NCBI RefSeq assembly: GCF_000485595.1
Contig: NW_014577142.1
Location: 440,602 to 496,330 of the forward strand
Length of the DNA: 55,729 nucleotides
Direction: 5' to 3'
Origin: Priapulus caudatus
Taxonomy: Eukaryota; Priapulida; Priapulimorpha; Priapulimorphida; Priapulidae
The notes beneath the pieces were generated by a model that worked only from the letters and a program-made list of their open reading frames with translations, made no database searches and had not been told where the DNA came from. A program made the position numbers and the translations under genes. The first letter of the stretch is position 1. The number at the start of each line of letters is the position of its first letter. Below, one piece after another: positions 24,025-37,400 of this stretch.

Positions 24025-25373
24025 CTACATAACAACAACAAACGATGACAGCAGATATTAATGATGATAAAACCCGTGCATACTATCAATCACGTTCTGC
24101 TGTAAAACTTTTAAATTAATAAATATTACATAAATTTAAGATTGTTATTTGCCAGATTTTTCATGAAGATGGCTGTTGCATGCATGCTCATTCGTGCGCT
24201 CTACACACCTCCTCCTGAGTAAATGCCTTCTCTTTTTGCAACGACTCTATCTTGAGTTCTTTCTCAATGATCTGGTGTCGTACCTGCTCCTTCCACATTT
24301 CGTCATGTCTCTTCACCCTAAAGTGGCGTAAAGGAATAGATTGAAACAGACAAATTGCCGCCCGAGAAAAGTTCCACATATATCACTGAGTCAAAAACTG
24401 AAGTACTATTCATCTCCCCGTGCCGTGATTACAGGCTACTTCTAATCCACTAGGAGCTATGCCCGTTTCAAATATACTATCAGATTTATGCTTAGATTTG
24501 CATCTCCTACCGAAATGCAGACGTTAACATGGTTACTGCGCAAGATAGCGATTGCAGTGTGGAAAAATTGTACGTATAACAAATTAACTAAATATACTAA
24601 ACAATAGACAAACAATCAACCAAACAAGCATAGATAAATACCTCGAGAGGAGCACTTTGTGTTCTAGGTCCTTTCTCCGCCGTTGCTCCATTGCCTTGAA
24701 TCGTCTTGCCTCGATGGCTGTGTTTGCTCGCATTGCTGCTTCCTGCTCCTTCTATACGACAGAAAAAGAGAAAAGCAAACGTCAGCGAGTCTTAGGACCT
24801 TTAAAAAAAACATGGTGGACAGCATCAGCTGATCACATCAGCATCGTCAAACTACCACACACCGAGTAAGCACCACTTTACAATTAGTGGGACAACCTGC
24901 ATTATTTAGCATGCTTTAGTTACGCTCATAGGGTCTATGTCCCCCAGGGTACTATCGGAGGGTATACCCTGGGTACGGTTCAATATATCGGAACGTACCC
25001 TGGTAACTATCTGATATGGTTAGGGTTAGGGTTAGGGTTAGGGAATAGGCGTAGGCAACTCCCTAGACTCGTTAGTGGAGTAGGCGAGGTACGGTCCGGC
25101 ATATTAGATAGTACCAGGGTATGTTCCGATATATCGAACCGTACCCAGGGTACCCTCCAATAGTACCCTGGGGGACATAGACCCTATCAGCTTTAGTTAC
25201 AGATTCATGTCAGCTAATCGACCTATATATCTAAGTGATATAACATACCCCACTTGGATATTGTTCCTAGGTTTGACAAGCTAGAGGTGGCTAACACTCC
25301 ATTAGGAGTGTTCCCAACTTTGATATCATTAATGATTAACCTAAATGACATTAAACCACAAACTAATATATGA

Positions 25374-25414
<41 letters not shown>

Positions 25415-28400
25415 TGTTATTATGACCATTAATGACATTAAAGTTGGGAACACTCCTAATGGAGTATCACCCAAAATATTGGACTTGAAATTATTTGAAA
25501 ATATCTATGTAATCCATCCAATATGTGAATACGTAATTAGTATCAGAAGGGTGTGGTAAAAAATTGTTATAGCAGAGAGGGAAAGATAAAAGTATGGATA
25601 TTTTTGAATGACCAAATTTATTCCATAGTTGAGGTAAAATATTAAGATTGTACAGTGCTGTATTTTACCTTATAATAATTTTATAAGGATTTAATACTCT
25701 GTTAAAGGTTACTGTAAGTTGGACTAGGTATTACAGGTACACAGTACCGGTATATAATGTTATGTTATGAAGAAGAACGTAAATATTCATTTGACCAAAT
25801 GCATATTTTTTTCATTAATTTCTTTATAAATACTTACAAGGTATGCAGATGTTATATAAGGAATAGGCTGAATAGTGAATACCATTAAATTTTATTAGCT
25901 ACAATGTAATTTTTTTCTTTAGAAAATAAGAACCTATTTATGAACCTAAATAGCCTCAATTTGTGCTAAGTACCATTTATGTAAGAACCTGTTTAGGCTA
26001 ACTTGGGAAAATGCAGGTTCTTACTCGCTGGTTTTTACTGTATGACGACTTTTAGATTTTTCATTAATTAATTGCTAAGCAGTATTTACAGAATGTTCCT
26101 ATTGCAATGCTGATTGGGTACAAACACACGTCATTCACTCCATGTGCACCTGGCAATTGCAGACAATGCTATCTGGTTAATTGGTAATGTTTCATATATT
26201 CTTTCCTAGTCAGTCTTGTAAACTCATAAACACGTTTGACCTACCTCATCTACCCTCGCATAGACGGTTTTGTTAGGGCATTTGTGACTTTGAATCTCAC
26301 CTAGTGAGACTCCGACATCTTACTAATCTTTACCTGGGGGGGGGGGTCGTTAGTTTACCTGTGATATCTTACGTGTCATCACCCAGGTGAGTTTTGTTAT
26401 ATCATTAGTGACATCTCACTCTGTAACACCTGCTAGAGTTGTTGGGTGATTACTGACATCTTACCTGACTGCTGAGGCTGAGGAGATGCTCCCTCCATTG
26501 CTGCTGATCGTCCTCTATCATGTTGAGTCGCTCCCTGGAGCGATGCATCTTCATCTCCTTCTCAAGTCTAAAATGCAGAAAAGCACAACCTAGCTGACAC
26601 CCTCTGCTGAGCATTAAGCGTGCAAGCAAATCACTGTTAAGGGGCATGCGCACCTACAACTGCTGTGAAAGTTATGGTGGCAGCAACGTAACTGGCTAGT
26701 TTCACGTAGTAAAATGGTAAACCAATCAGTTATCATGCTTTTTTATCACCATGGGCACAATGACCTGGAGCCTGTTGTCAGAAACAAAATTAGTCTTAAT
26801 TAACATTAATCTTATCATTAACTTTTCCTCATTCCTCCATTCTGGACCTCTGTACACTGCAAATAAAAAACTTGTAACTTAATTTACCATGTTTCTGTCA
26901 ACAGTCCATTAGAAAAATGTTAATGTTAAGACTAATTTCAAAACTAATTTTGTTTCTGACAATGCGCCCCGCAGGTTTACCTGAGCTAGTATGCTTTAGT
27001 TTAGCATAACTGATACGGAAACCAAACTAGTACAGGTACAAAACAGTTGCTACACTTGTATATTACACATAATTTGAATTTGTATCGAAATCATAAGGCT
27101 TACGATTTATGTCTTATCCTGTTTACTGTGTTCCACTGCACGGCCATCTGTCTCTCCTTAGCTTTTGCATGTTTCTCCTCAACATGGGATTCTAATGCCG
27201 CTATACCTTCTCTGGAATGCAGTAAACCTGTGGTATTAGTGATGGTATGATATCAGAAGTGAATAATAATAGATTATTATTATATAATTATTTTATATAA
27301 TTATTTTATTATATTAGATTATCATAGATCTATTATTATTCACTCCTCATGATATGACAGTTTCACTAGAGAGACAGGAAAACATGGCTTAATGCATGGC
27401 AGATTGTTGGCATTCCATGATGATGATGCAATGGTGACATTCTGACAACCGAAGTATTGTAGCAAATTACTAAATAAGAGATGTTAACTTTACACCTTCA
27501 CTTACATAAAATGTATATCTGCACTAGCTTTTAAATGATGATGAAAATGCTCATTTGCATGGTTGGCAGCCTGTTTGCCCTGTAAAAAAAAACAATATCA
27601 AACACAAGTTATCAGAAATGTAATAACTAGTAAATTCTCAAACGTCCACCAGATACCTACTACCACAAATTCACAGTTAGCTGTTGGTAACCACACACTC
27701 ATTATTGCTACCTAAACAAATTCATGATGAATAGCCATGCACGTGTTATAAATACTTTTAAAAGCATTTATTCGTCAGCTACCTGTGAAAAGACTCATCA
27801 CAGACACCTGTGCAAGTACTCGCCCCAGATACCTGTGCAAATACTCATCACAGACACCTGTGCAAGTACTCGTCCCAGATACCTGTGCAAATACTCATCA
27901 CAGACACCTGTGCAAGTACTCGCCCCAGATACCTGTGCAAATACTTGTCACACATACCTGTGTACATACTTATCACAAATACCTATGCACATTCTTGTCA
28001 CAGATACTTGTGCAAATAAGCATCAGAGATAGGTGCGTAAACGCAGTATACTTCTCACAGAAACCTGTGCAAGTGTTTGTCTTAAATACCCATGAAAAAT
28101 TTAGTGATGCTCTTCTATAACACCAAGAACATATCTATTCGACGCACAGATATATGCTCAGATATGTTCACGGTAGCACCTACCAAGATGTTTGCCTTTG
28201 TCAGACTGGCTTTCTTGGCGCAGGCTGTATCCAGATCTTCCTGCCACGCATGCCTCAGCTCACTAAGGTACCTCTCCTCTGCCTCCCGCATCTCTTGAAG
28301 CCTCTCCTCCTGTTGCAGCCTCTTCTGTTCGCCCTTCATTGAGCTCAACAGCAGCTGTCGCGTCTGTAAAACGCAAATGCAGATGTTGTCACATAGGCCT

Positions 28401-31400
28401 GTTCGTGCCCAGACAAAACGAAATCTCACCTTCAAAGGGTCACCTGTCGTCATAATCCAGCGATTACAGAATGGTTTATAACGAGGAGCAAGCAGTGATT
28501 GCTTGAGTCCCGTGCTACCATATTTGAGCCCCTTCAAATCCACCTTACCGGCAGTATCAACAATTTCTGATAAGGATAACTGATCCACTTGAAAAAAACG
28601 AGCAGGAATACTGGATGTGCATGATCTGGATCATATAATCTGTTCAAATAAACATGCCAAATGTATGATTGGTTAGAGGGAGAGTAAGAGGCACTGGATT
28701 TGAAATCAATACACAAATAACTGATGTGGTTAGACTGCACATGTATGGAAGGTTAATCTATCGGAATACCAAATAATTAATATTCTCTAACACCATGCAC
28801 ACATGACATTTTTCACAACTTATTTGACACAATTGAATTCCTCAGAACTCACGTATCACTCCAAAGAACATGTCACATTAAAGGGTTAGACACACTACAG
28901 CAACAAATGACCAACTATAACCTTTGGTGATGAAGTCGCAGCAATTGGTCCAGCCACATGAGGTTAAAAGTGCTACAGATGAAATACTTTTGAAAAGGAA
29001 AAGCAACTTTGACAACACTGTAGGACTAAACATGTTCATGTGTACAGGCATCTTACCTTAAGCTCTTTCTGCATCTCTGACATAGCTTGCCATTTCTGAT
29101 GGCTGTGCTCACTCTGTTGCAACCTTTCTTCTCTTTGGCAGTGCTCTGTTAAGTGCTTCCTAGCTGCAACAGCGTGCTGCAAGGTGCAATACGTGGCAGA
29201 GATGCGTGAAGCTGTGAAGTGCATCACGAACAAGCGCATAATCTATGACACAATACTGTGTGAAGAGCCAGTGCGATTGTGAGCAATTTTCACATTCAAC
29301 AATATTGTACAAACGAACACAACGACAGTAAAATTCACTTTCCCCCGCTTATAACGATGAATGTGATCACTCGTACATATACGAACTGATGACTGATCGA
29401 CCAGCAGGTAATATCATTATGACATTAAAAATTCCCTCAAGGACAACCTTCTGTGTTATTTCTTTTATCATCTGTGGGAAACTGGTGATACTTGAACTGG
29501 AAATAAGAGCACCTCACCCGGTCATCTGTTAGATCTCAAATCATGCAAATAAATAGTAATATCCCCTTGTATATTTTTGTATATATATGAATATATATAT
29601 AGACCTGATTGCGTTCCTCCACATGGCGCCCCCATCTGTGAACTCTGCCACTGACCTTATTGTCTCGCTGCATGTGGCGCCACTGCGTGTGAACTATGCT
29701 ACCGACCTGATTGTCTCACTGCGCGTGCCACCCCTATCAACCCGATTCTTTTGCTGCACGTGGCTCCCCCACGCATGGCGGCCCCATGTGTTGACCCTGC
29801 CACCGACGATAGCGTCGCTGTGCGTGGCGCCCCCATGTGTTGACCCTGCCACTGACCTGATTGCGACGCTGAGCGTGGTGCCCCCATGTGTTGACCCTGC
29901 CACCGACGATAGCGTCGCTGTGCGTGGCGCCCCCATGTGTTGACCCTGCCACCGACCTGATAGCGTCGCTGTGCATGGCGCCCCCATGTGTTGACACTGC
30001 TACCGCCCTGATTGTGTCGCTGCACGTGGCGCCCCCATGTGTTGACCCTGCCACCGACCTGATTGTGTCGCTGCACGTGGCGCCCCCATGCGTTGACCCT
30101 GCCACCGACCTGATTGCGACGCTGAGCGTGACTATGCAGCGGCATGTCGAGTCTGTGTGCCTCCTCCGCGTGCATGCGCATCAGCTGCTGCAGCCGTGCG
30201 TCCTCTTCCCACGTGCGGTGCGCGCGCTCCTGTATGTCCGCCAGTGCAACCTCCTCCTCGCCCCGCGATATCATCAGGGTTAAGATCTTACGGTCCTAAA
30301 AGTGGGTACGGGATCTCGGTTACCGCACAGCGATGTGTTCGACTCCAAACGATATCAAATTTAAAATGATCTTTGGATTTTATGTATAATATATAATATA
30401 GTACATTTTTATATAAATATATAATAACTTTTATATATATATATTATATTAAATATATTTATGATAATTTTTGAAATTAAATTAAATTATCTAGATACAA
30501 TAATTATTAACTAAACAAAATCCAACATGAGTTAATAACTTCATAGATAAAATAACATTATATATATATATAATAATTTGCTTGAATAAACACATTTAAG
30601 TGAAGTTTAATAAGTTAAGTCAAACTAAAAACGAGTGCAAAGGGCAATTGCAAGGAACATCACGAATACTAAAGACTATCACAGGTCTGGGACATACACG
30701 TCACTGTTGTTTACAAGAACCTGAATATATTACATTCTTCCCAATACTTTATATTTCATACAAATTTTACTTTCTCTAGAAATTTTTTATTTTTATCTAT
30801 TATTTTCACTTTATTTTCATATTTCATAATTACATTTTTGAGCGTTTTTGTGGATAACTTCTATAGGTATATCTCCCTAAACGTCAACATTCAAACTATT
30901 GAATATTCAGAGTGCTGACAAAAATCAACACCACATCATTTTTTTAAACCTGCATAATGCCTATTGCTTTTATGATTATGACTTTATGATCATGACTATT
31001 ACTCTTACAACTATGCCTTTATAACCATACCTATTGCTGGAAAAATGTCGGCAACTGACGTTCATATAAATGAACTGTACAGTAAGCATATACAATATAG
31101 CATACCTGTTCTGACATCGTGGCCCCTTTGGCACCCCTGATGCGTCTTGGCAAGCTGAAATTTGGCGTACTTCTGGTCATGTAGTTGTTCAGTGGTGCCC
31201 TGTGTAATTCAAGTATGATCGAAGCACGTGTGATCAAATAACTCTAGTAACAGGAGGCAAATTGACACAACAATCGATTATGGAATACTACAATAAATAT
31301 CCAAATGTAGTTCCTGAATCGTGCAACATTGGCACATGACAGTTTCCCACTCAGCGCCTCTAATACACCACATACTATACAAAGAACCAGCCAGCAATTA

Positions 31401-34400
31401 CGTCTCGTCATGCAATGAGCCATCGTGCATACGTAGACTCGGATAATTTACGTTCACTGTTTCACATGGGTTACGCAGGAAAACATTCTGTAAAAATGAG
31501 ACAGCTATTGATTGATGGAGCCACCTCTGCTCACTCCCAGACTGTGGCCATAAATCCTAATAAACACAAGTAACTAAGAGATGATATTACAGTGAAGCCT
31601 CTGGAGTACTTGGCAGCTGAAAATCACAAGATTCATGGAGCGATCGGTGGGCATTGTGAATGCATGCATAACGTAAGGAATCAATACATTATGCAGCAGT
31701 TTACAACTGTTATCTACATGTCCAAAACACTTCACGGTCTGCACGTGTCCATGAGTATGCATGCGTGCGTGTTTATTGTGCTACATCTAGAGCACCTACA
31801 TGATTATTAAACAACACTGTGTCTGTACATAGAGGCAAATTACAATTAGAGCATAAAATTTGGCAATATTCACGTCAGACAAGTGGTATGGCAGATTTAA
31901 AATATTTACCAGACCAAACGTTTTTTTCACCAGATTTATTCAGCATAAATTGGAGAAACACTGATGTACTGATGTACTGTGAAGCTTATAGTATGTGACT
32001 AATGTCTTTCAACCACCTGCCTCTTGGATGGGTTAGACCCAATTTCTATCTGCCATGGTGGGTAGGCAGGATCCAGGATAGGCTTATTACACTTTAACAA
32101 CTACATACATGTATGTTCATCATCATCATCATTCTAGTTTTGCATATCCAGGCCTGAATTAAACCTCTACCGAAGGTGTGGCCTAATGTTACGTTATATA
32201 TTAGCTCTTGCTGTATTATAGAGTACCGAAGTGTGACGTCACGTTGGCAAGACAACGCACGGGCTGGTTCTACACAAGCCACTGGCTCCATAACGTTAAC
32301 TGCGTGAAAATGTTGTGCGTACGTAAAACACGAGTGTGTGCGCTGCAGACAGCGGTAAAGCATCGGTAGCAAGTCGATCTTACAATATTTAATGAATTTA
32401 AATAAAAAAAAAATTTTTTTTTCGTTGCTTTTCACTTCCATCCTTTGGAAATCTATCAAAACTGCAATAATGACTCTCAGAATGATGGTTACAATCGGGT
32501 ACAAAACACGACACGCAGTTAATGTTACCAGAGCATATGATTGTGTAGAACCAGCAGGCTCGTTGTCATGCCACCGTGACGTCATCACTTCGGTACTCTA
32601 TTAGCTCTTGATTTTATGTACCTGGCTCCACCGGCGACAGACCGGGGTCTTGCATGTTTGGGCATGTTGTAGCTGACCTTTCGTAAAGAATGCGCTGTCG
32701 GTTTTGAAGACACCATGCTGCGCTGACTTGCCGTCTCACTTTCTTCTGTTTCTTTTCCACTATAAAATCATTCTAATCAGTTTCAGGTTACATTTCTTGA
32801 TGCCCTGAATCAAAACATTAGTAGTGTAGAAACCACGTTTTTATCAACTGCATAATATTGTTCAATTACATATCTTTTAATATGACATCATGACTATAAA
32901 AAATCAACATTAAGCTAGCCTTAAGAATATTTTGATTTGTACATATATGCAGTTAGGCAGTTAGGTAGATAGGCAGGCAGACAGGCAGGCAGGCAGGTAA
33001 GCAAAAAGGTAAGTTGGTATGTCAGTGTGTGTGTGCGTGCGTGCGTGCGTGTATGCGTGCCTGCGCACACGTGCATACTGTGTGCATGCATGCCGTGTGT
33101 GTGGTAGAATTTCTATATACGACAACGTACCTAGCTGTGTTAGTGGTCGATTTGGGTCTGTGCTGTCCAGTTCTACTGTAGCCTATAATTTTGGCTTGAG
33201 ATCTTGGATTTTGGATTTTGGCCTGTCTTGAGATCTGCTGCAGCTGACCACTGACCTTATGAGAATTCATATTCCTGACTTCCAATGAGTCATCTACCCA
33301 GGCAAAAATTGTGAACATATACATACAAAATAAAAACGTAATGTATACAGTGCAATAAAATTCCATATACTGATGGGGAGAACTTTGTTTACAAATATAA
33401 ACAATTTCAATTGTTTTATTATGTCTTTATATCAGCACATTGAACACAATTGACCTCTGTCTGTAGTGATTGATAGGTGACAATATTATCTTGCTGCAAT
33501 ATGTGCATTCTAAAAATGCTGAGTAGTAAGTGAAGTTAACAACATGGAGTGGATTCATGGATAACACGTTTAAACTGTTCTAACTAAACTGACCTAGCAC
33601 CAATGATCAAGGAGGTTGTGGTTATCTCACTAAGACAGATATGTCAATTTCTTCAATAAGCATAGTTTGCTTCATGTGCGCACAAGTCATGATTGTGATT
33701 AAATATAATGGACTGCCATTTGTATCGTAGAGGCCCACATACAGAAAATCCCACTGACTGAACATACGCATATAGAAAAAAACACAGGCTGTAACTATAA
33801 ACGAACGCAGTTTACCTGACTGGTAATCACCCTGATTGTATTCCATCGCATCCATATCCTTCTGAGCAATGCTGCGGTTCTTTTCATTATGCAGGCCGCC
33901 TGCCTTAATCTTTTCTGCTGTACTATGGTCACGAGAAACCACCCCTTTCTTCTCCGTGGACTTGTCTATCCGCCCGCGTGACATTGCAACGTTGTTCTTC
34001 GCTGTCTTCTCGCTCTTGTCGGTCCTCGGCTGGTCACTGAGCTCCTCGTCAATGATCTGATAACGAAGCTTCTTGCACTTGTTCAGCGTCACTGCGCGTG
34101 TTTTCTCGTACTGCTCATACCGTTTGTAGATGGCGGGCAGTGTGAGGCCCTCAGCAGTTAGCTCCTGCACAAACTCGTCAATGGACTTGTGCAGGAGTTG
34201 TACTGGCTGCAGGAGTAAACACGGATTCATATCATCATTATTATGTTATTTATTGCGTTAGCGATCGGCCAACAGTGCCTATTTTTAACGCTGTGGCTAT
34301 ATGCCCGGCAGCCGGGCACGGTCTTCGATTTCCTAAATGCCCGGAAGTTCCTAACCCTAACCCTAACCCTTGTTTACTTGAGATAACGCTGAAAATTAAA

Positions 34401-37400
34401 AACTGCCGGGCATTTAGGAAATCGAAGACCGTGCCCGGCAGCCGTCAGATATATGCCGGCTACCGGGCATATAGCAACTCTGTATTTTTAATGCCATATT
34501 ATACATTATAATTTCTATATTAATTATTATATAGGGGTACCGAACTCTATATTATTACAATAAATAATTATTAGAGTGTCGAAATAATGACACTACTGAT
34601 ATTATTATTAGTATAATACTTACTTATAGTTAGACTTAAAATAATAATACTATTAGTATTATCAGGAGCTAATTAATGACAAAGGAGTAAGACACCTCTT
34701 TGGTACTGATTTCACTACATTTTTGTCGTACGAATTCGATGTGAATAAAAATACAAATGTATACAAACATGAGCTTCTTTTGTTCACTGGTCCTTATTCT
34801 ATCTTCCGGTAGTATTACAAACCGCGTAGCTTCCTTAGTTTTGACATAAATCGTACTTTTTCACGACATGGTTTTCACGTAATTTACCGCACTGAGGCGA
34901 TGCCAAGCGCTAAATTCGTACACACAGGCTGACACAGCTACTTGAAGGAGGCATGGCAGGGATCGCCTCACGCAGCGCCAGCGGCAACTGTACACGGGCA
35001 TTAGTTACTAGAGCTAATGGTTGCTATGCAAAACACATGTGCGAAAAGCTACAATCGGCTGGAGCGTCAGTTTACTCATAACGATTCATACACATCATTC
35101 CTCCGCGGGTGAAGTAGTTCAGATATTTTACCAGCAGCGTTTATTTAAAAAAACTGCGGGATTCAACCATAAAAACAAGGCATTCTAACTATAGTTTAAA
35201 TGTAAAATAGTTTTAATTTTTAAACCCAGCATGGGTGCAACGTAACTTAATTTCTAGGCGGATTTTCTGCACTCGACTAGGCTACGGCCGAAAAGCCCTG
35301 GCGCGCCTCCTTCAAGTAGCTGTGTGTGCAAATTTGGCGCTTGGCCTCGCCAGAATACGGTAACTAATGTGAAAACCATGTCGTGCAAAAGTACGAATTA
35401 TGTCAAAACGAAGGAAGCTACGCGGTTTGCAGTCCTCGCCAAAAGACAAAATCCTTTACTGGACATTCGGTCCAGTAAAAAATAGATTTTTACCAGACCG
35501 AATGATATGTTACTGGACCAAAAAAATATTGAAACATTAAAACACAATTTCACATCATCTGTTGCTTTTCCTTTGGACATATCGTAAACATCTATGGCTT
35601 TTCGCTGCTCATCACCAGCTATGTCTGTTGACCCCGTCATGATAGAAAGCTGAAAAAGCTAGCATCGTTTAGTTTTATCCCATCCCTTTCGTGACGCGTC
35701 CAATCACGCAATGCATCGATAATTGCCAACTTTGTCATTAAATGTAGGTTTCACCTATTCTAGCCTTTGGACCCTTGTCCCAGTTGTTGTGTCCAGGTTA
35801 ATCAGTGATAGTACTATAAACTTCCCATGAAGTTCATCTCACCGACTTGCGCATGTCAATCACATTTTCTTTTCATCTTTTCTCATATAACAGCCAATCC
35901 TCTTCCTATCGCTTTCCCACCACCACAACTAGATTAATTTGGTACAGCGCGTACTATACGATAGCCATAGGCAGGGATTTTTAGGGGCGTTAGGCATAGT
36001 GGGGTGTGCTGACTTCACGTACCCGTAGCCTCTGCCGTATTAGTTGATGTATGTTACCTGACACACGCGTCTGGTAAAAGCGCAAGAATTTCGTTGTCGG
36101 ACTCCGTGCAAAAACCACCGGTTTTGTCCGACGTGCGTTCGACGCTTTTGCGCCGGATGACTGGGTTGGTCATATGACCAGAAGATACGAATAGCTTGCG
36201 ACGCAGTGGAACAAGAAGCTGATGTTTGTATACATTTGTATTTCATTCATCATCGAACTCGGACGACAAATGATAGTGAATCAGTACCACATCGGGTTGT
36301 CTTACTCCTTTGTCATTATAGCTCCTGTTATTATAAATTATAATACTACCCGTGACAGTTTAACACTGCGCATGCGCTTAAGCCTAATGCGTCAAAGTCC
36401 GGGAGGAGGTTTCCGTCCAGTAATTGCGAGCTAAATTTCTTTTACTCGTGTGAAACGTGATAGGGTGTGAAAGGGCTGTTTCAATAGGACTCGTATTGGG
36501 CCTTAAGAAAGACTTTTTCTAGAGGCATGAATTGACCATAATTATAAATGTATCAAGTGTCATTGCTCACTCAGGTCATATCAATTATTCGCCGTGCATC
36601 TATTCCCTGGCTACGTGCACTGTTCTTCGACACAAAGCGTGAGCGACGCTGCGTATCCGGTTATGCAAGGTAGACAACGCATCAGAGATAAACAACATCG
36701 GCGGATGTTTAACGGATGTGCCCGCGGCCGGTGCCCCAGTCTTTACGTCGGCACAGATGCCGGTGGCTTAGCCGCCGGAGAATTTCTGACTTGCGGAAAT
36801 ATCTGAGATAGGGATGGCCTATGCGCGATTGCGCACTTCGCATGGCGTCTCGACTTCCGACTAATCATCAGCCGTCTTTGTGGTGGCGACAGATGTTCTG
36901 ACCTGCGAAATATATGACTATAGGGATGCGTCCATGCGCGGATGCCGCACTTGCAGTTATGCTCAAATATGGCAATTTCCACTCCAGCTGAGACCACCAG
37001 CTTATCGGTGCGGAGAAGGAGGAGGGGCGGAGGAAGCTGGCAGGAGAAGGCGCCAGGAAGGGAGAAGGAGAGGGGGGAGGAAGCTGTGGGGACATGAGGA
37101 ATTATGGGAGAAAGGGAGAAGTTTTGGTGGAAAAGTAGGAAGCGGCGATGGAGAAGCGGAGAGATGGTGTACAGAAGGAAGAGTGTGGAGAAAGCTCACT
37201 GGAGAAGTCGAGGATGGGGGGAAAGCATCTGGGGTGGAGAAGGGGGAGGCCGGGAGAACGCTCGATGAGAGAATGGAGGAGGAGGAGAAGCTGGTGGGAG
37301 AAGGAGGAAGGGGTGAGCAAGGGAGAAGCTTCGGGGAGCAAGGAGGAGGGGGGATGGAAGGGAGAGCAGGCAGGCGGAGGAGCTGCGGTGTCGAGAAGGA

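Noticed and set aside
25010-25045. Chromosome end
   Set aside because: The TTAGGG blocks are short, internal, and enclosed by inverted arms and direct repeats.
27724-28120. Plus-strand frames with CANTHHRHLCKYSSQ-type repeats
   Set aside because: A 25-bp minisatellite inside an intron of the minus-strand coiled-coil gene.
35398-35640. 80-codon minus-strand frame starting MTGSTDIAGDEQ
   Set aside because: No recognised domain; the second half comes from a repeated ccagtaaaa/ttactgg motif inside a mobile element.
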